Shown: piece by piece, positions 10,142 to 19,183 of the stretch
How positions within the stretch are numbered: the stretch's first letter is position 1
Layout of the letters: the number at the start of each line of letters is the position of its first letter
Assembly: GCF_003675325.1 (NCBI RefSeq)
Contig: NZ_CP033073.1
Span: 1,116,001 to 1,180,000 of the forward strand
Direction of reading: 5' to 3'
Source: Streptomyces dangxiongensis
GTDB lineage: Bacteria; Actinomycetota; Actinomycetes; Streptomycetales; Streptomycetaceae
DNA: 64,000 nucleotides
Notes under the pieces: model-generated
What the model saw: the letters and a program-made list of their open reading frames with translations, nothing else
Databases searched by the model: none
What the model was told of the DNA's origin: nothing
Program-made: the position numbers and the translations under genes

Positions 10142-11317
10142 ATGGCCGCAGCGGGACCGGTCCACGAGGCCCTCGCCGCGCTGCCGCTGGTGGACCACCA
10201 CTGCCACGGCGCGGTGACGGCCGATCTGGACGCCGGGGACTTCGAGTCGCTGCTCACCGAGGGAGACACCTGGCCCGGCGTCTCGACCTTCGACAGCCCC
10301 GTCGGCGTGGCCGTCCGCCGCCACTGCGCACCCCTGCTGGACCTGCCCCGGCACGCGCCGCCCGCCGACTACCTGGCCCGGCGCGCACGACTGGGCTGGC
10401 AGGAGGTGAACCGGCGCTTCCTGACGGCGTCCGGGACCGGGGTGTTCTGCGTGGACACCGGCTACGCCCCGCACCCGGTCACCACCCCCGCCGAGCTGGC
10501 CGCGGCGGCCGGCGCCACCGCCTGCGAGGTCGTACGGCTGGAACAGCTCGCCGAAGCGGTGGCCGCGCGGGGCGTGCGGGCCGGGGAGTACGCGGCCGTG
10601 CTGCGCGCCACCGCCGAGGAGGCCGTGCGCCGGCCGGGCGTGGTGGCGGTGAAGTCCATCGCCGCGTACCGCACCGGCTTCGCCCTGGACCCGGAGCGCC
10701 CGGCGGACACCGAGGTCACGCGGGCGGCCGGGCGCTGGCTCGCGGGCGGCGGCCGGCTCACCGACCCGGTGCTGGTCCGGCACCTGCTGTGGACCGCCGT
10801 CGACCTGGGGCTGCCGCTCCAACTGCACACCGGTTTCGGCGACGCGGACGTACGGCTGCACCGCGCCGACCCCGCACTCCTCGCCGACTGGCTGCACCGG
10901 ACCGCCGGCACGATCCCGGTGCTGCTGCTGCACTGCTGGCCGTACCAGCGCCAAGCCGCCTGGCTGGCCGCGGTGTTCGAGCAGGTGTACCTGGACGTCG
11001 GCCTCGCCCTGCACCACACCGGCCCGGCCCGCTGCCGGGCCGTGCTGGAGGAGGCGCTGGAGATCACGCCGTTCCGCAAGCTCCTGTACAGCTCGGACGC
11101 CTACGGTGTGGCCGAGTTCCACCACCTGGGCGCCCTGTGTTTCCGGCAGGGGCTCGCCGGTCTGCTCCAGGACCGTGTGGACGCCGACGAACTGAGCCTG
11201 GCCGACGCCCTGCGCATCGCGGCCTGGACGGGCCGCGACAACGCCCGCCGGCTGTACGGACCGCCCGTATCCGAACCGGCCCGCGATCCCAGCGGGCGCC
11301 CCACCCGGAAAGTATGA
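10142..11317 (+). CDS. Amidohydrolase-family protein (FluG N-terminal-like)
   Basis: A 391-aa TIM-barrel metal-dependent hydrolase. VDHHCHGAV near residue 20 is the first metal motif (HxH). Later come a KSIAAYR lysine, LPLQLHTGFGD and LLHCWPYQ histidines and the C-terminal LLYSSDAYG aspartate. The set fits amidohydrolase_2 enzymes and the N-terminal domain of FluG. The GGAGG for its start lies within the last codons of the upstream GS-like gene, implying translational coupling. Substrate unknown; a gamma-glutamyl amide made by its partner is one possibility. Confidence 0.82.
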   Translation: MAAAGPVHEALAALPLVDHHCHGAVTADLDAGDFESLLTEGDTWPGVSTFDSPVGVAVRRHCAPLLDLPRHAPPADYLARRARLGWQEVNRRFLTASGTGVFCVDTGYAPHPVTTPAELAAAAGATACEVVRLEQLAEAVAARGVRAGEYAAVLRATAEEAVRRPGVVAVKSIAAYRTGFALDPERPADTEVTRAAGRWLAGGGRLTDPVLVRHLLWTAVDLGLPLQLHTGFGDADVRLHRADPALLADWLHRTAGTIPVLLLHCWPYQRQAAWLAAVFEQVYLDVGLALHHTGPARCRAVLEEALEITPFRKLLYSSDAYGVAEFHHLGALCFRQGLAGLLQDRVDADELSLADALRIAAWTGRDNARRLYGPPVSEPARDPSGRPTRKV

Positions 11318-11324
11318 TCAAGCA

Positions 11325-11861
11325 ATGTCTGACATGACCGAAACCACGCCCGGCTGGCTCACCTCGGACGAGCTGGAGATGGCCAGGGCCCGGATGCCGA
11401 TCCTGTACGTCGAGGCCGTGCCCGTGCGCGTCGACGACAGCGGTGAAGTCACCAGCATCGGGCTGCTGCTGCGCATCGGCCAGGACGGAACGGTCAGCCG
11501 GGCCCTGGTCTCCGGCCGCGTCCTGCACCACGAGCGGGTACGCGACGCGCTGTTGCGCCATCTGGAGAAGGACCTCGGCCCGGTTGCCCTCCCCCGCGTC
11601 CCGGCCTCGCTCCAGCCCTTCACCGTCGCCGAGTACTTCCCGACGGCCGGCATGACCCCGTACCACGACCCGCGCCAGCACGCGGTCTCCCTGGCCTACG
11701 TCGTCCCCGTGACCGGTGACTGCCGGCCCCGCCAGGACGCGCTGGACCTCGTCTGGTTCAGCCCCCAGGAGGCCGCCTCGCCGGCGGTGCAGAACGAGAT
11801 GCCGGGCGGGCACGGGGCCCTGCTGAAGCAGGCGCTCGCCCATGTCGGTGTCGTGTCCTGA
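11325..11861 (+). CDS. NUDIX-like DUF4916 protein
   Basis: A 178-aa protein of the DUF4916 family, related to NUDIX folds. It opens with TPGWLTSDELEMARARMPI and contains RVHHERVRDALLRHLEKDLG-like sequence where the NUDIX box would be, but the canonical REUXEEXGU pattern is degenerate, so hydrolase activity is uncertain. It starts 8 nt after the amidohydrolase stop and is probably the third gene of that operon. Either ATG 11325 or ATG 11334 could be used. Confidence 0.78.
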   Translation: MSDMTETTPGWLTSDELEMARARMPILYVEAVPVRVDDSGEVTSIGLLLRIGQDGTVSRALVSGRVLHHERVRDALLRHLEKDLGPVALPRVPASLQPFTVAEYFPTAGMTPYHDPRQHAVSLAYVVPVTGDCRPRQDALDLVWFSPQEAASPAVQNEMPGGHGALLKQALAHVGVVS

Positions 11862-11868
11862 AACGACC

Positions 11869-11901
11869 GAGGCGGCTTCGGATCGCCTCCGAAGCCGCCT
11901 C
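11869..11901. terminator. Bidirectional terminator between convergent genes
   Basis: A perfect 14-bp stem (GAGGCGGCTTCGGA and its complement) with a 5-nt loop sits between the DUF4916 stop and the nitroreductase stop. The symmetry serves both directions. Confidence 0.85.
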
Positions 11902-11920
11902 CGACCGGCGAACGGCTCTC

Positions 11921-12502
11921 CTACGTGCCCATCAGTTCGGGGGCGAAGACGGAGATCCGGTCGGTGACGTCCTCGGGCACCCGCCGCTTCGACGGCCCGA
12001 CCCGCTGCGGCGTGCCGATGTACAGCCAGCCCAGCAGGCGTTCCTCCCGGCGCAGGCCCAGGATCCGGCGCACCGGTCCGGACTCGGTGAAACTGTCGGT
12101 GCGCCAGACACTGCCGAACCCACGGGCGTGCAGCAGCAGTATCAAGGAGCTGGTCATGGCGCTGGTCGCGGCGAGCTGTTCCCATTCCGGGACGGGACCG
12201 CCGTGACCGGTGTCGTCCCGCACGGGCGAGAACACCAGCGTGGCGAGAAGGGGTGCTCTGGGGGCCTTGGCCTCCATCTCGTCCCGTCGCGCCCCGGACC
12301 CCGCACACCCCTCGGCGAAGCAGCGCCCCAGGGCGACGCGGCCTTCGTCGCGTACCAGGATCCACCGCCATGGCCGGAGCCTGCCGTGGTCGGGCGCTGT
12401 GGCGGCCGCACGCAGGAGATACGCGAACTCTTCGTCCTGCGGAGCGGGTTCGACCAGGTGATGTTCGCTGCGGCGGGTCAGCACGGCCGTCATGACATCC
12501 AT
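11921..12502 (-). CDS. Nitroreductase-family flavoprotein
   Basis: A 193-aa protein of the nitroreductase fold: RRSEHHLVEPAPQDEE, then APDHGRLRPWRWILVRD for FMN binding, and ARGFGSVWRT plus LLGWLYIGTP toward the C terminus, as in the YdjA-like group. These enzymes use FMN and NAD(P)H. GAGGAGG lies 7 nt before the ATG at 12502. It lies 102 bp downstream of the Tat-exported PLP gene on the same strand and could belong to the biosynthetic cluster, but the gap leaves this open. Confidence 0.85.
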   Translation of the reverse strand: MDVMTAVLTRRSEHHLVEPAPQDEEFAYLLRAAATAPDHGRLRPWRWILVRDEGRVALGRCFAEGCAGSGARRDEMEAKAPRAPLLATLVFSPVRDDTGHGGPVPEWEQLAATSAMTSSLILLLHARGFGSVWRTDSFTESGPVRRILGLRREERLLGWLYIGTPQRVGPSKRRVPEDVTDRISVFAPELMGT

Positions 12503-12604
12503 TGATGATCCTCCTCTACGTACCGGAACCAGAGGGGCGCTGCTCTTCGCGTGGCGGGGCCGGAGCGTGCCGGTGATCCGGGGGTGGCCGGTGATCGCGG
12601 ACCG

Positions 12605-13945
12605 TCAGGCCAGGGACCGTATGACCTTCAGCGCCCTGTCGATGTCCTCCGGGAAGTTGACGATTCCGGCCGACAGGCGCACGTGCGGAACCGCGTACGG
12701 CGTGCTGCTGGCGATGACCCGGTTGTCGCGCAGGATCCGCACCACGTCCTCGGGCTTGTAGCCCCGTACGTCGAAGCAGACGATGCCCGCGGACAGTTGG
12801 GGGTCGAGCGGCGTGTGCAGCGTGACGTGGTTCATGCGGGCCAGACCTTCCTTGATCTGGCTGTTCAGCCCGGCGATGCGGTCCTGGACCCGCTTGCGTC
12901 CGATCTGCCGGTGGAAGCGGAAGGCTTCGACGGTGGCCCACTGGTGCTCGTAGGCGAAGAAGCCTCCCGGGCTGACCCACGCGGCCCGGGTCGGGCCGGC
13001 GGGTGGGCGGCCCTGCCGCCAGGCGTCGAGCGTCTCGCCGGCCATCAGGCTGGGGATCGTCGGCTGGAGAAGCGCCCAGTTCTCCGGCTTGGCCCAGATG
13101 ATTCCGGTCCCGTGCGGTCCGAGGATCCACTTGTGCGTTCCCGCGGAGAAGAAATCACAGCCCATCTTAGCGACGTCCTCGTCCACCATGCCGAAGCCGT
13201 GGACGCCGTCCACCACCAGAAGGATGCGATCCGCTTCGTCGCGGTTGCGGTTCAGGTCCTTGATGGCGGCCGCGACCTCGGCTATCGGCAGCCGCACGCC
13301 GGTGCCGGAATGGACCCAGGTGACGCCGACGACCCGGGTCCGGGGGCGCACGGCGGCACCTATCCGCGCGATGGCCTCGTCCGGGGAGAAGTTCAGCGAC
13401 GATTCGTAGAGCGGGATCTTGCGCATGCTCGCGCCCCACTTGGCGGCGGCCAGACGAATGGATTCGTGGTGCGGGTAGAACTCGTGCGTGGTGGTCAGAA
13501 CCTCCTGACCGGGCTTCAGCCGGAGGCCGTTGTAGATGAGGGCGAGCCCCATCGTGGTGCTGCTGGTCAGGGCGATCTCGTCCGGCTGCCCGCCGACGTA
13601 CTCGGCGGCGGCGGCGCACACCTTGCGCCACAGCATGTCCTCGTCGCGCGCGAACATGTTGTCCTCGAGGGAACTGTACGGATTCTCGTCGAACGCCTTC
13701 CGGTATTTCGCGATCGCGGCGCGGACGGGGGCCGGGTTCGAGGCGAAGAAGAAATTCGACAGATGGGCGAGGTCGGGCGAGAGCAGGAACTGCGCACGGA
13801 CGGACTTCCAGTCGTGCGGCACGAAGGGCTGGGGCGCGGCGCCCTTCGTCGCGGCGGCGGCATCCCCGCTCCCCGCTGCCCCCAGGGCCAGCGAGGAAGC
13901 CGCGATGCCGGAGCCGGCCAGTATCTTGCGACGCGAAAGAGACAC
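12605..13945 (-). CDS. Tat-exported PLP enzyme, PvdN/isopenicillin-N-epimerase-like
   Basis: A 446-aa class-V aminotransferase-fold protein. The N terminus SRRKILAG followed by a hydrophobic stretch and AAAAT is a twin-arginine signal (R5-R6), so the folded holoenzyme should act outside the membrane. The PLP aspartate is about D246 (VVDGVHGFG) and the Schiff-base lysine about K272 (SAGTHKWILG). GGAGGA is spaced 6 nt before the GTG at 13945, so that start is preferred over the GTG at 13951. The family includes PvdN, the Tat-exported enzyme that modifies the acyl-glutamate of the pyoverdine precursor in the periplasm. It lies 105 bp after the DUF885 gene, consistent with extracytoplasmic finishing of a secreted product. 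Confidence 0.88.
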   Translation of the reverse strand: MSLSRRKILAGSGIAASSLALGAAGSGDAAAATKGAAPQPFVPHDWKSVRAQFLLSPDLAHLSNFFFASNPAPVRAAIAKYRKAFDENPYSSLEDNMFARDEDMLWRKVCAAAAEYVGGQPDEIALTSSTTMGLALIYNGLRLKPGQEVLTTTHEFYPHHESIRLAAAKWGASMRKIPLYESSLNFSPDEAIARIGAAVRPRTRVVGVTWVHSGTGVRLPIAEVAAAIKDLNRNRDEADRILLVVDGVHGFGMVDEDVAKMGCDFFSAGTHKWILGPHGTGIIWAKPENWALLQPTIPSLMAGETLDAWRQGRPPAGPTRAAWVSPGGFFAYEHQWATVEAFRFHRQIGRKRVQDRIAGLNSQIKEGLARMNHVTLHTPLDPQLSAGIVCFDVRGYKPEDVVRILRDNRVIASSTPYAVPHVRLSAGIVNFPEDIDRALKVIRSLA

Positions 13946-14050
13946 GATCACTCCTCCAGAGAGGCAACGGAATCCGGTTCGATCCGTCAGGACGGCTGTG
14001 CGAAGAGGGGGGATCTCACCCGGCGTGTGCGGGCGGAGGCGTTCGGCGGC

Positions 14051-15700
14051 CTAGCGGGTCAGTTCGGCGCGCAGCAGGTCCAGGCCCATCGGTCCGAGGT
14101 CCAGGGCGTGCTGGTGGAACCGCTTGAGGTCGAACGCGGGCCCGTCGCGGCGGCGTGCCGCGTCCCGCGCCTGGAGCCACACCTTCTCCCCCAGCTTGTA
14201 GGCGAGGGCCTGCCCGGGGCGCCCCAGGTACCGGTCGATCTCGAAGTCGACGAACCCCGGCGGACCCAGCCCGCAGTACTCGGCGAGGAACTCGCGGCCC
14301 AGCCGCGGCGTCCACCGCTCCCCCTCGTGGAACCCGGTGCCCGCGGGGATGCGCAGCCGCAGGTGCAGCCCGATGTCCAGCACGACCCGCGCCGCGCGTA
14401 GCTGCTGCCCGCCGGCCAGCATCCCCAGCCGGTGTGCCGGGTCGGCGAAGTACCCCAGCTCGTCCATCAGCCGCTCGGCGTACAGGCCCCACCCTTCGCA
14501 GTGTCCCGGGTGCAGCTCGCACGACAGCCGCTGGAACCGGTTGAGGGTGCCGGTGTTGAGGGTCGTCACGCCGAGCTGCAGATGATGGCCCGGGACGCCC
14601 TCGTGGAACATCGTGCTCGGCACCGTCCACGTCGGGATGGGTGTGTCCCGGTCGGTGAGCGGCCACCAGACCGCCCCGGGGCGCGACAGGTCCTCGCTGG
14701 GCGCCAGATAGAAGGCGGGCCCGTCGGAGGGGGCGACCCGGCAGTCGATCCGCAGCAGCGGCTCGGGGATGGCGAAGTGTGTCCCGTCGAGGTCGGCGAT
14801 GGCGCCGTCGGCCAGCTCCTGGAGCCAGTCGCGGAACGCCGCCGCGCCCGTCACCTGGTACCGCGGGTCGCTGTCGAGCGCCGCGAGCACCGCCGGCACC
14901 GGTTCGCCGGGCGCGAGTTGTTCGGCCGCACTCGTCATATCCCGCCGTACCCGGGCCAGTTCGTCCCAGCCCCAGGCGTAGGTGTCCGCCAGATCCAGCC
15001 GGGTGCCGAGGAACTCCCGCACCCCCAGCCGGTAGCGGTCCTCGCCCACCGCGTCCAGCCGCGGTGCGTCCGCCGCGAGCTGCCGCGACAGGTACGCCGC
15101 GAACGCCGTCAACGCCTCGTTCGCGGCCGCCGCGGCCTCCTCCAGAGCGCCGCGCAACCCGCCGTCGCCGTGCCCGGCGGGCAGCCCCGCCAGGTACGAC
15201 CGCATGTCCCGGCAGTCCCGGGCGTTGCGGACCACCTGCCGGTACGGTGCGACCCGGCCGCCGCGCCGCGCCTCCTCCAGGCTCTCGCGCAGCCCCGCCA
15301 GCGTTGCCGGGACGGCCCGCAGCCGAGCCAGCAACGTCTCCCACGCGGTGTCGCCGCCCTGATCCAGCAGCGCCACCGCCTGCCGCACCCGCTGGACGGG
15401 CCCGTCGATGGTGTCCAGCAGGGTGCCGTAGGCGTCGGCGTCGGCCAGCGCCACCTCCGTGGCGAGCCGCTCACGCAGTACCGCCGCCGCGACGCGCTCC
15501 GTCTCCCCCGCGACCGGCGTGCCGTCGACCGCCCGCAGGGTGCGACGTGCCAGCTCCGCCCGCGCCCGCGCCGCCCGCGGGCCGAAGTCGGTCAGCCGCT
15601 CCTCCTGCCCGGCGATGCCCATCACCGCGGCCAGGCACGGATCGAGCGCGGCCATCTCGTCCATGTACCGGTCCGCGAGAGCGTTCAGGGCGGTCGTCAT
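14051..15700 (-). CDS. DUF885 metallohydrolase
   Basis: A 549-aa mostly helical protein of the DUF885 family. The metal motif HEGVPGHH is at about residues 366-373, followed by HCEGWGLYAERLMDELG, which supplies the downstream glutamate. No signal peptide or membrane segment is seen, so it is cytoplasmic. DUF885 proteins are zinc-peptidase-like and mostly uncharacterised. Its ATG overlaps the exporter stop by 4 bp, placing it in the coupled operon. Possible roles are trimming a protected precursor or self-immunity by hydrolysing the product. Confidence 0.87.
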   Translation of the reverse strand: MTTALNALADRYMDEMAALDPCLAAVMGIAGQEERLTDFGPRAARARAELARRTLRAVDGTPVAGETERVAAAVLRERLATEVALADADAYGTLLDTIDGPVQRVRQAVALLDQGGDTAWETLLARLRAVPATLAGLRESLEEARRGGRVAPYRQVVRNARDCRDMRSYLAGLPAGHGDGGLRGALEEAAAAANEALTAFAAYLSRQLAADAPRLDAVGEDRYRLGVREFLGTRLDLADTYAWGWDELARVRRDMTSAAEQLAPGEPVPAVLAALDSDPRYQVTGAAAFRDWLQELADGAIADLDGTHFAIPEPLLRIDCRVAPSDGPAFYLAPSEDLSRPGAVWWPLTDRDTPIPTWTVPSTMFHEGVPGHHLQLGVTTLNTGTLNRFQRLSCELHPGHCEGWGLYAERLMDELGYFADPAHRLGMLAGGQQLRAARVVLDIGLHLRLRIPAGTGFHEGERWTPRLGREFLAEYCGLGPPGFVDFEIDRYLGRPGQALAYKLGEKVWLQARDAARRRDGPAFDLKRFHQHALDLGPMGLDLLRAELTR

Positions 15701-16602
15701 CGGGAGCGGCTCGGCGACGGTAGCCGGACGGCGGTCCCGGACCCCGCCAGCCGTTTGCCGTACAGCCCGATGACCAGGCCGGCGACGACCAGTGCTCCGG
15801 CCACCAGCTTGAGCGGCGGCAGCGACTCGTCGAAGATCAGCACGGAGCCCAGTACGCCGAAGATCGGGACGAGCAGGGAGAGCGGCGCGACGGTGGACAC
15901 CGGGTACTCGCGGAGCAGCCAGTTCCAGACGGCGTAGCCGAGAACGGTGTTCGGGTACGCCTGGAAGAGGATGGACAGGACCGCGGCCCAGCCGATCTGG
16001 TGCGGCAGCTCGGCATAGCCCTTGGTGCCGTTCACGACCAGGTCCAGCAGGAAGAGCGGGAGCGGGGAGAACAGGCTGGACCAGACCATGAACGCCAGCG
16101 TCTCCTTGGGCGCGGCCTTCTTCAGGATCACGTTGGCGACGCTCCACGAGACCGCGCCGAGCAGCACCAGCGCGACACCGGCGAGCGTCACCGTGCCGTC
16201 GGTGACGAACGTGATCGAGAACAGGCCGACCAGCGCGACCGCGATCCCCAGGTACTGGAACCGCGACAGCGACTCGCGGAACACCACGGCTCCGAGCACG
16301 ATCGTCAGGAACGCGCTGAACTGGAGCACCAGGGACGCGATCCCCGAGGACAGCCCGGCCTTGATGCCCAGGTTCACCACACCCCACAGGCCGACGCCGA
16401 ACACCAGCCCGTAGCCGATGGTGTACCGCCACGGCACCTGCGGCCGCTTCAGGAAGAAGACCGCGGGCAGCGCGCTGAGCGCGAACCTGATCCCGGCCAG
16501 GATGAGCGGGTCGACGCTCTCGAGCCCGATCTTGATGATCGAGAAGTTGAGGCCCCAGATCGCGGTGATGGCCACCGCGATCAGGATGTGCTGTTTCTTC
16601 AT
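15697..16602 (-). CDS. EamA-family exporter
   Basis: A 301-aa membrane protein with about ten hydrophobic segments in two EamA repeats; the first begins IAVAITAIWGLNFSIIKIG and the second GAVSWSVANVILKKAAPK. EamA/DMT transporters commonly export amino acids and small peptides. The ATG overlaps the stop of the ATP-grasp gene before it, and its own stop overlaps the start of DUF885, in both cases by ATGA. It is the obvious exit route for the cluster product and may also give self-resistance. Confidence 0.92.
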   Translation of the reverse strand: MKKQHILIAVAITAIWGLNFSIIKIGLESVDPLILAGIRFALSALPAVFFLKRPQVPWRYTIGYGLVFGVGLWGVVNLGIKAGLSSGIASLVLQFSAFLTIVLGAVVFRESLSRFQYLGIAVALVGLFSITFVTDGTVTLAGVALVLLGAVSWSVANVILKKAAPKETLAFMVWSSLFSPLPLFLLDLVVNGTKGYAELPHQIGWAAVLSILFQAYPNTVLGYAVWNWLLREYPVSTVAPLSLLVPIFGVLGSVLIFDESLPPLKLVAGALVVAGLVIGLYGKRLAGSGTAVRLPSPSRSR

Positions 16603-17861
16603 GCCAGAACCTGTTTCGCTGTCGTGAGGGCGGCCGGGCGGGTGCGGACCGAGACGGAGCCGAACAGGTCGACGATCCAGTCCCGGGTCTCCTCGGAGGT
16701 GTCGCTCGTGACGATCCCGGCGAGGACCGTCTCTCCGGCCTGGTAGGTGATGTGGTCGGGCAGTGGCGCGCCGGACGGCAGTTCGTTCCAGGCGACCACG
16801 CGCGGGCCGGCCCGGAACGCCAGGGCCCCGTCGAGGCCCCGGAACTCCTGGCCGGCCAGGTGGTGGCCGGGGTGGACGAACCAGCCGTACCGGCGCTGGT
16901 GGGCCGGCGGCTCGGGGAGCATGCCGGCCACGGGCTCGCCGAGCAGGACGCGCAGCTCGTACGAGGGCAGGTGGACGCCGGTGGCCAGCTCGACGGTCGC
17001 CACCACATCGGCTCCCCCGACCCGGTTGCCGACCTCCAGGAACACCAGCCGCCCCTCGTGGACGATCGCCTCGAGATGGAAGCTGCCGTCCTCGATCCGT
17101 ACGGCGGCCAGGGCACGCGACACCCAGGTTCGCGTCTCCGCGGAGAAGGGGATCTGGAACGATCCCATCGGCAGGCCCTGCGCGTACTGCAGGCAGGTGC
17201 CCACGTACTCGCTCGCGCTGAGGACCAGGACCTCGCCGCCCTGCACCAGACCGTCGTAGTGCCTGATGGGCCCGGCGACGAACTCCTCCGCCTCGAAGTC
17301 CTCCAGGCCGCTCCCGTCGTCGAGGAGGGCGACCCCGGTCCGGCCCTCGGTGACCGCCGCGGCGGCCTGACGCGGGGTGTCGAACACGAGCACGTCCTCG
17401 CTGGACGCGCCGCGGTGCGGCTTGATGACGGTCCGGCCGTGCCAGGGCACCGAGCCGTCCGGTTCGAGGAAGCGCGGCAACGGGACGAAGCGCGGCACGC
17501 GGAGACCGGCCTCCCCGACCGCCTGCTTCATCAGGACCTTGTCGCGGGCGAGCGCGACCTGGTCCACCGGCGCGCCGGGGACGCCCAGGTGCTCGCGCAG
17601 CCGGGCGGCGTCGAGCAGTTCGTACTCCGACATGGAGATGACCCGGTCGAAGTCGCGGGGTTGCTGTGCCAGCCAGTCCCGGGCTTCCTCGAAGGCCGGG
17701 CGCGTGCCCGGCCGGCTCACGCGCTCGCAGCGCAGGCCGGGCGGCAGGGTGGCCAGCGCCTGGTCGGTTCCGAGGTAGGTGACCTCGTGCCGGTCGTGGG
17801 AGATCCCCCGGTGGTACTCGATCTTGAAGTAGGGCACGCGGTGCAGGATGAGGATCTTCAT
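16599..17861 (-). CDS. ATP-grasp ligase (third in transcript order)
   Basis: A 420-aa ATP-grasp protein. The N-terminal domain starts MKILILHRVPYFK. The ATP lysine is about K147 (RTVIKPHRGASSEDV), the adenine-clamp acidic pair about E192-E193 (EAEEFVAG) and the Mg ligands about E276 and N279 (VFLEVGNRVGG). Such enzymes form an acyl-phosphate and join it to an amine, making amide bonds without a ribosome or NRPS. Substrates cannot be read from sequence. Start and stop overlap the neighbouring genes by 4 bp. Confidence 0.9.
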   Translation of the reverse strand: MKILILHRVPYFKIEYHRGISHDRHEVTYLGTDQALATLPPGLRCERVSRPGTRPAFEEARDWLAQQPRDFDRVISMSEYELLDAARLREHLGVPGAPVDQVALARDKVLMKQAVGEAGLRVPRFVPLPRFLEPDGSVPWHGRTVIKPHRGASSEDVLVFDTPRQAAAAVTEGRTGVALLDDGSGLEDFEAEEFVAGPIRHYDGLVQGGEVLVLSASEYVGTCLQYAQGLPMGSFQIPFSAETRTWVSRALAAVRIEDGSFHLEAIVHEGRLVFLEVGNRVGGADVVATVELATGVHLPSYELRVLLGEPVAGMLPEPPAHQRRYGWFVHPGHHLAGQEFRGLDGALAFRAGPRVVAWNELPSGAPLPDHITYQAGETVLAGIVTSDTSEETRDWIVDLFGSVSVRTRPAALTTAKQVLA

Positions 17862-19183
17862 CGGGCCTTCCTGACGGGAGCGGGGAGGGCGAGGGCCCGG
17901 TCCAGGGCGTCCGACCAGGCCTCCCGCAGCGCGTGGACGACGGTGCGGATGTCGGCGCGGTCGCCGCGCAGCACGATGCAGCCCTGTGCCGTGAAGTCCG
18001 CGTTGTCGCGGGCGACGGCATGCAGGTGGCGGCGCTCGGGCGACAGCCAGGAGAACTCCGTGACGGTCAGCTCGCCGTCGGTCAGGCCGAACCGTTCGGC
18101 GGTGGCCCGGACGGCGTCCGCGAACGGCTCCGCGCCGGCGGCGACGTCGTCCGGGGAGAACGAGCGGTCGCTGCCGACGCCGAGCATCACCGTCGCCGCC
18201 GAGCAGCCGGGCACCAGCCGCCCCGCGTCGGCAGCCGTGCCGAACGCCGTGTCGACCCAGCGGTGGTGCAGGTCGATGCCGTAGACCCAGCGGGCCAGCG
18301 ACCAGATCTTCATCCCGCCCGGCCGCCGGTTCGGCTCCACGATCGCGGCGCACAGCCCGTCGTCGCTCAGCTTGATCTCGTTGTGGAACGGGCCGTCGCA
18401 CTGGCCCACCAGCCAGTTCGCCTGCCGTCCCGCCCGCTCCAGCGTCGCGCGCTCGTGCTCGTCCACCCCGGCGGGCAGCACCTGCGCGATCTCGACGGGG
18501 TACCGGCCGCGCGCGCTGATCTTCTCGGTGAGGAACGCCAGCGAGCCCAGCCCGTCGTACGAGTACTCGCGCCGGTACGGGATGAACTCCTCGCAGATGA
18601 CCCCGCCCTCCAGGTAGGGGAGCACCTCGGCGAACGCCGCCGTCAGGTCGTCGCCGGGGCGGACGACGACGACGCCCCGGTTGTTGCCCTCCGCGGCGGG
18701 TTTGACGACGAAGCCGTCGGGGTGCGCGCGCGCGAAGTCCCTCAGTTGGTCGAGCGAGGCGATCTCGGCGAAGGCGGGCACCATGATGCGCTGCGCCGTC
18801 AGCAGGTCGGCCACGCGTGCCTCACCGAGCCGGTAGCGGTACTTGGAGAAGGCGCCCTCGGCCAGTCGGGGTGAGTCGACCGGGACGCCCAGCCGCTCCA
18901 GCAGCTCGGCCCCGCTGCGCACGGCGTTGTCGGAGAAGACGATGCCCGCCCTGATCCGCTCGCGCCGGTCACCGAGCAGCTTCTCGCCGATCTCGGCGAA
19001 GTCGTCGCGCAGCGGGTCGAGGTCGATCACCTCGTCGGCGATGGAGTCGTCGGCCTCGGTGGGAGCGGCGCGGATCAGGACCACGGTCGCGCCGTGGCGT
19101 GCGTGCGCGTGGTCCCGCAGGTGGCGGACCTCGTCGATCCGGCTCAGGTTGTAGTCGACGATGAGGAGGATCGGCCTGGTCAT
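17858..19183 (-). CDS. ATP-grasp ligase (second in transcript order)
   Basis: A 441-aa ATP-grasp protein, clearly divergent from the flanking ones. The ATP lysine is about K161 (FVVKPAAEGNNRGVVVV), the hinge acidic residues about E198-E199 (VICEEFIPYRREYSYDG) and the Mg motif E283-x-N285 in VEPNRRPGGMKIWSLA. The N-terminal 130 residues form a preATP-grasp domain with VFSDNAVRSGAELLERLGVP. The 4-bp overlaps on both sides imply stoichiometric production with the other two ligases. An amino acid-amino acid ligase role is inferred from family only. Confidence 0.9.
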   Translation of the reverse strand: MTRPILLIVDYNLSRIDEVRHLRDHAHARHGATVVLIRAAPTEADDSIADEVIDLDPLRDDFAEIGEKLLGDRRERIRAGIVFSDNAVRSGAELLERLGVPVDSPRLAEGAFSKYRYRLGEARVADLLTAQRIMVPAFAEIASLDQLRDFARAHPDGFVVKPAAEGNNRGVVVVRPGDDLTAAFAEVLPYLEGGVICEEFIPYRREYSYDGLGSLAFLTEKISARGRYPVEIAQVLPAGVDEHERATLERAGRQANWLVGQCDGPFHNEIKLSDDGLCAAIVEPNRRPGGMKIWSLARWVYGIDLHHRWVDTAFGTAADAGRLVPGCSAATVMLGVGSDRSFSPDDVAAGAEPFADAVRATAERFGLTDGELTVTEFSWLSPERRHLHAVARDNADFTAQGCIVLRGDRADIRTVVHALREAWSDALDRALALPAPVRKAR

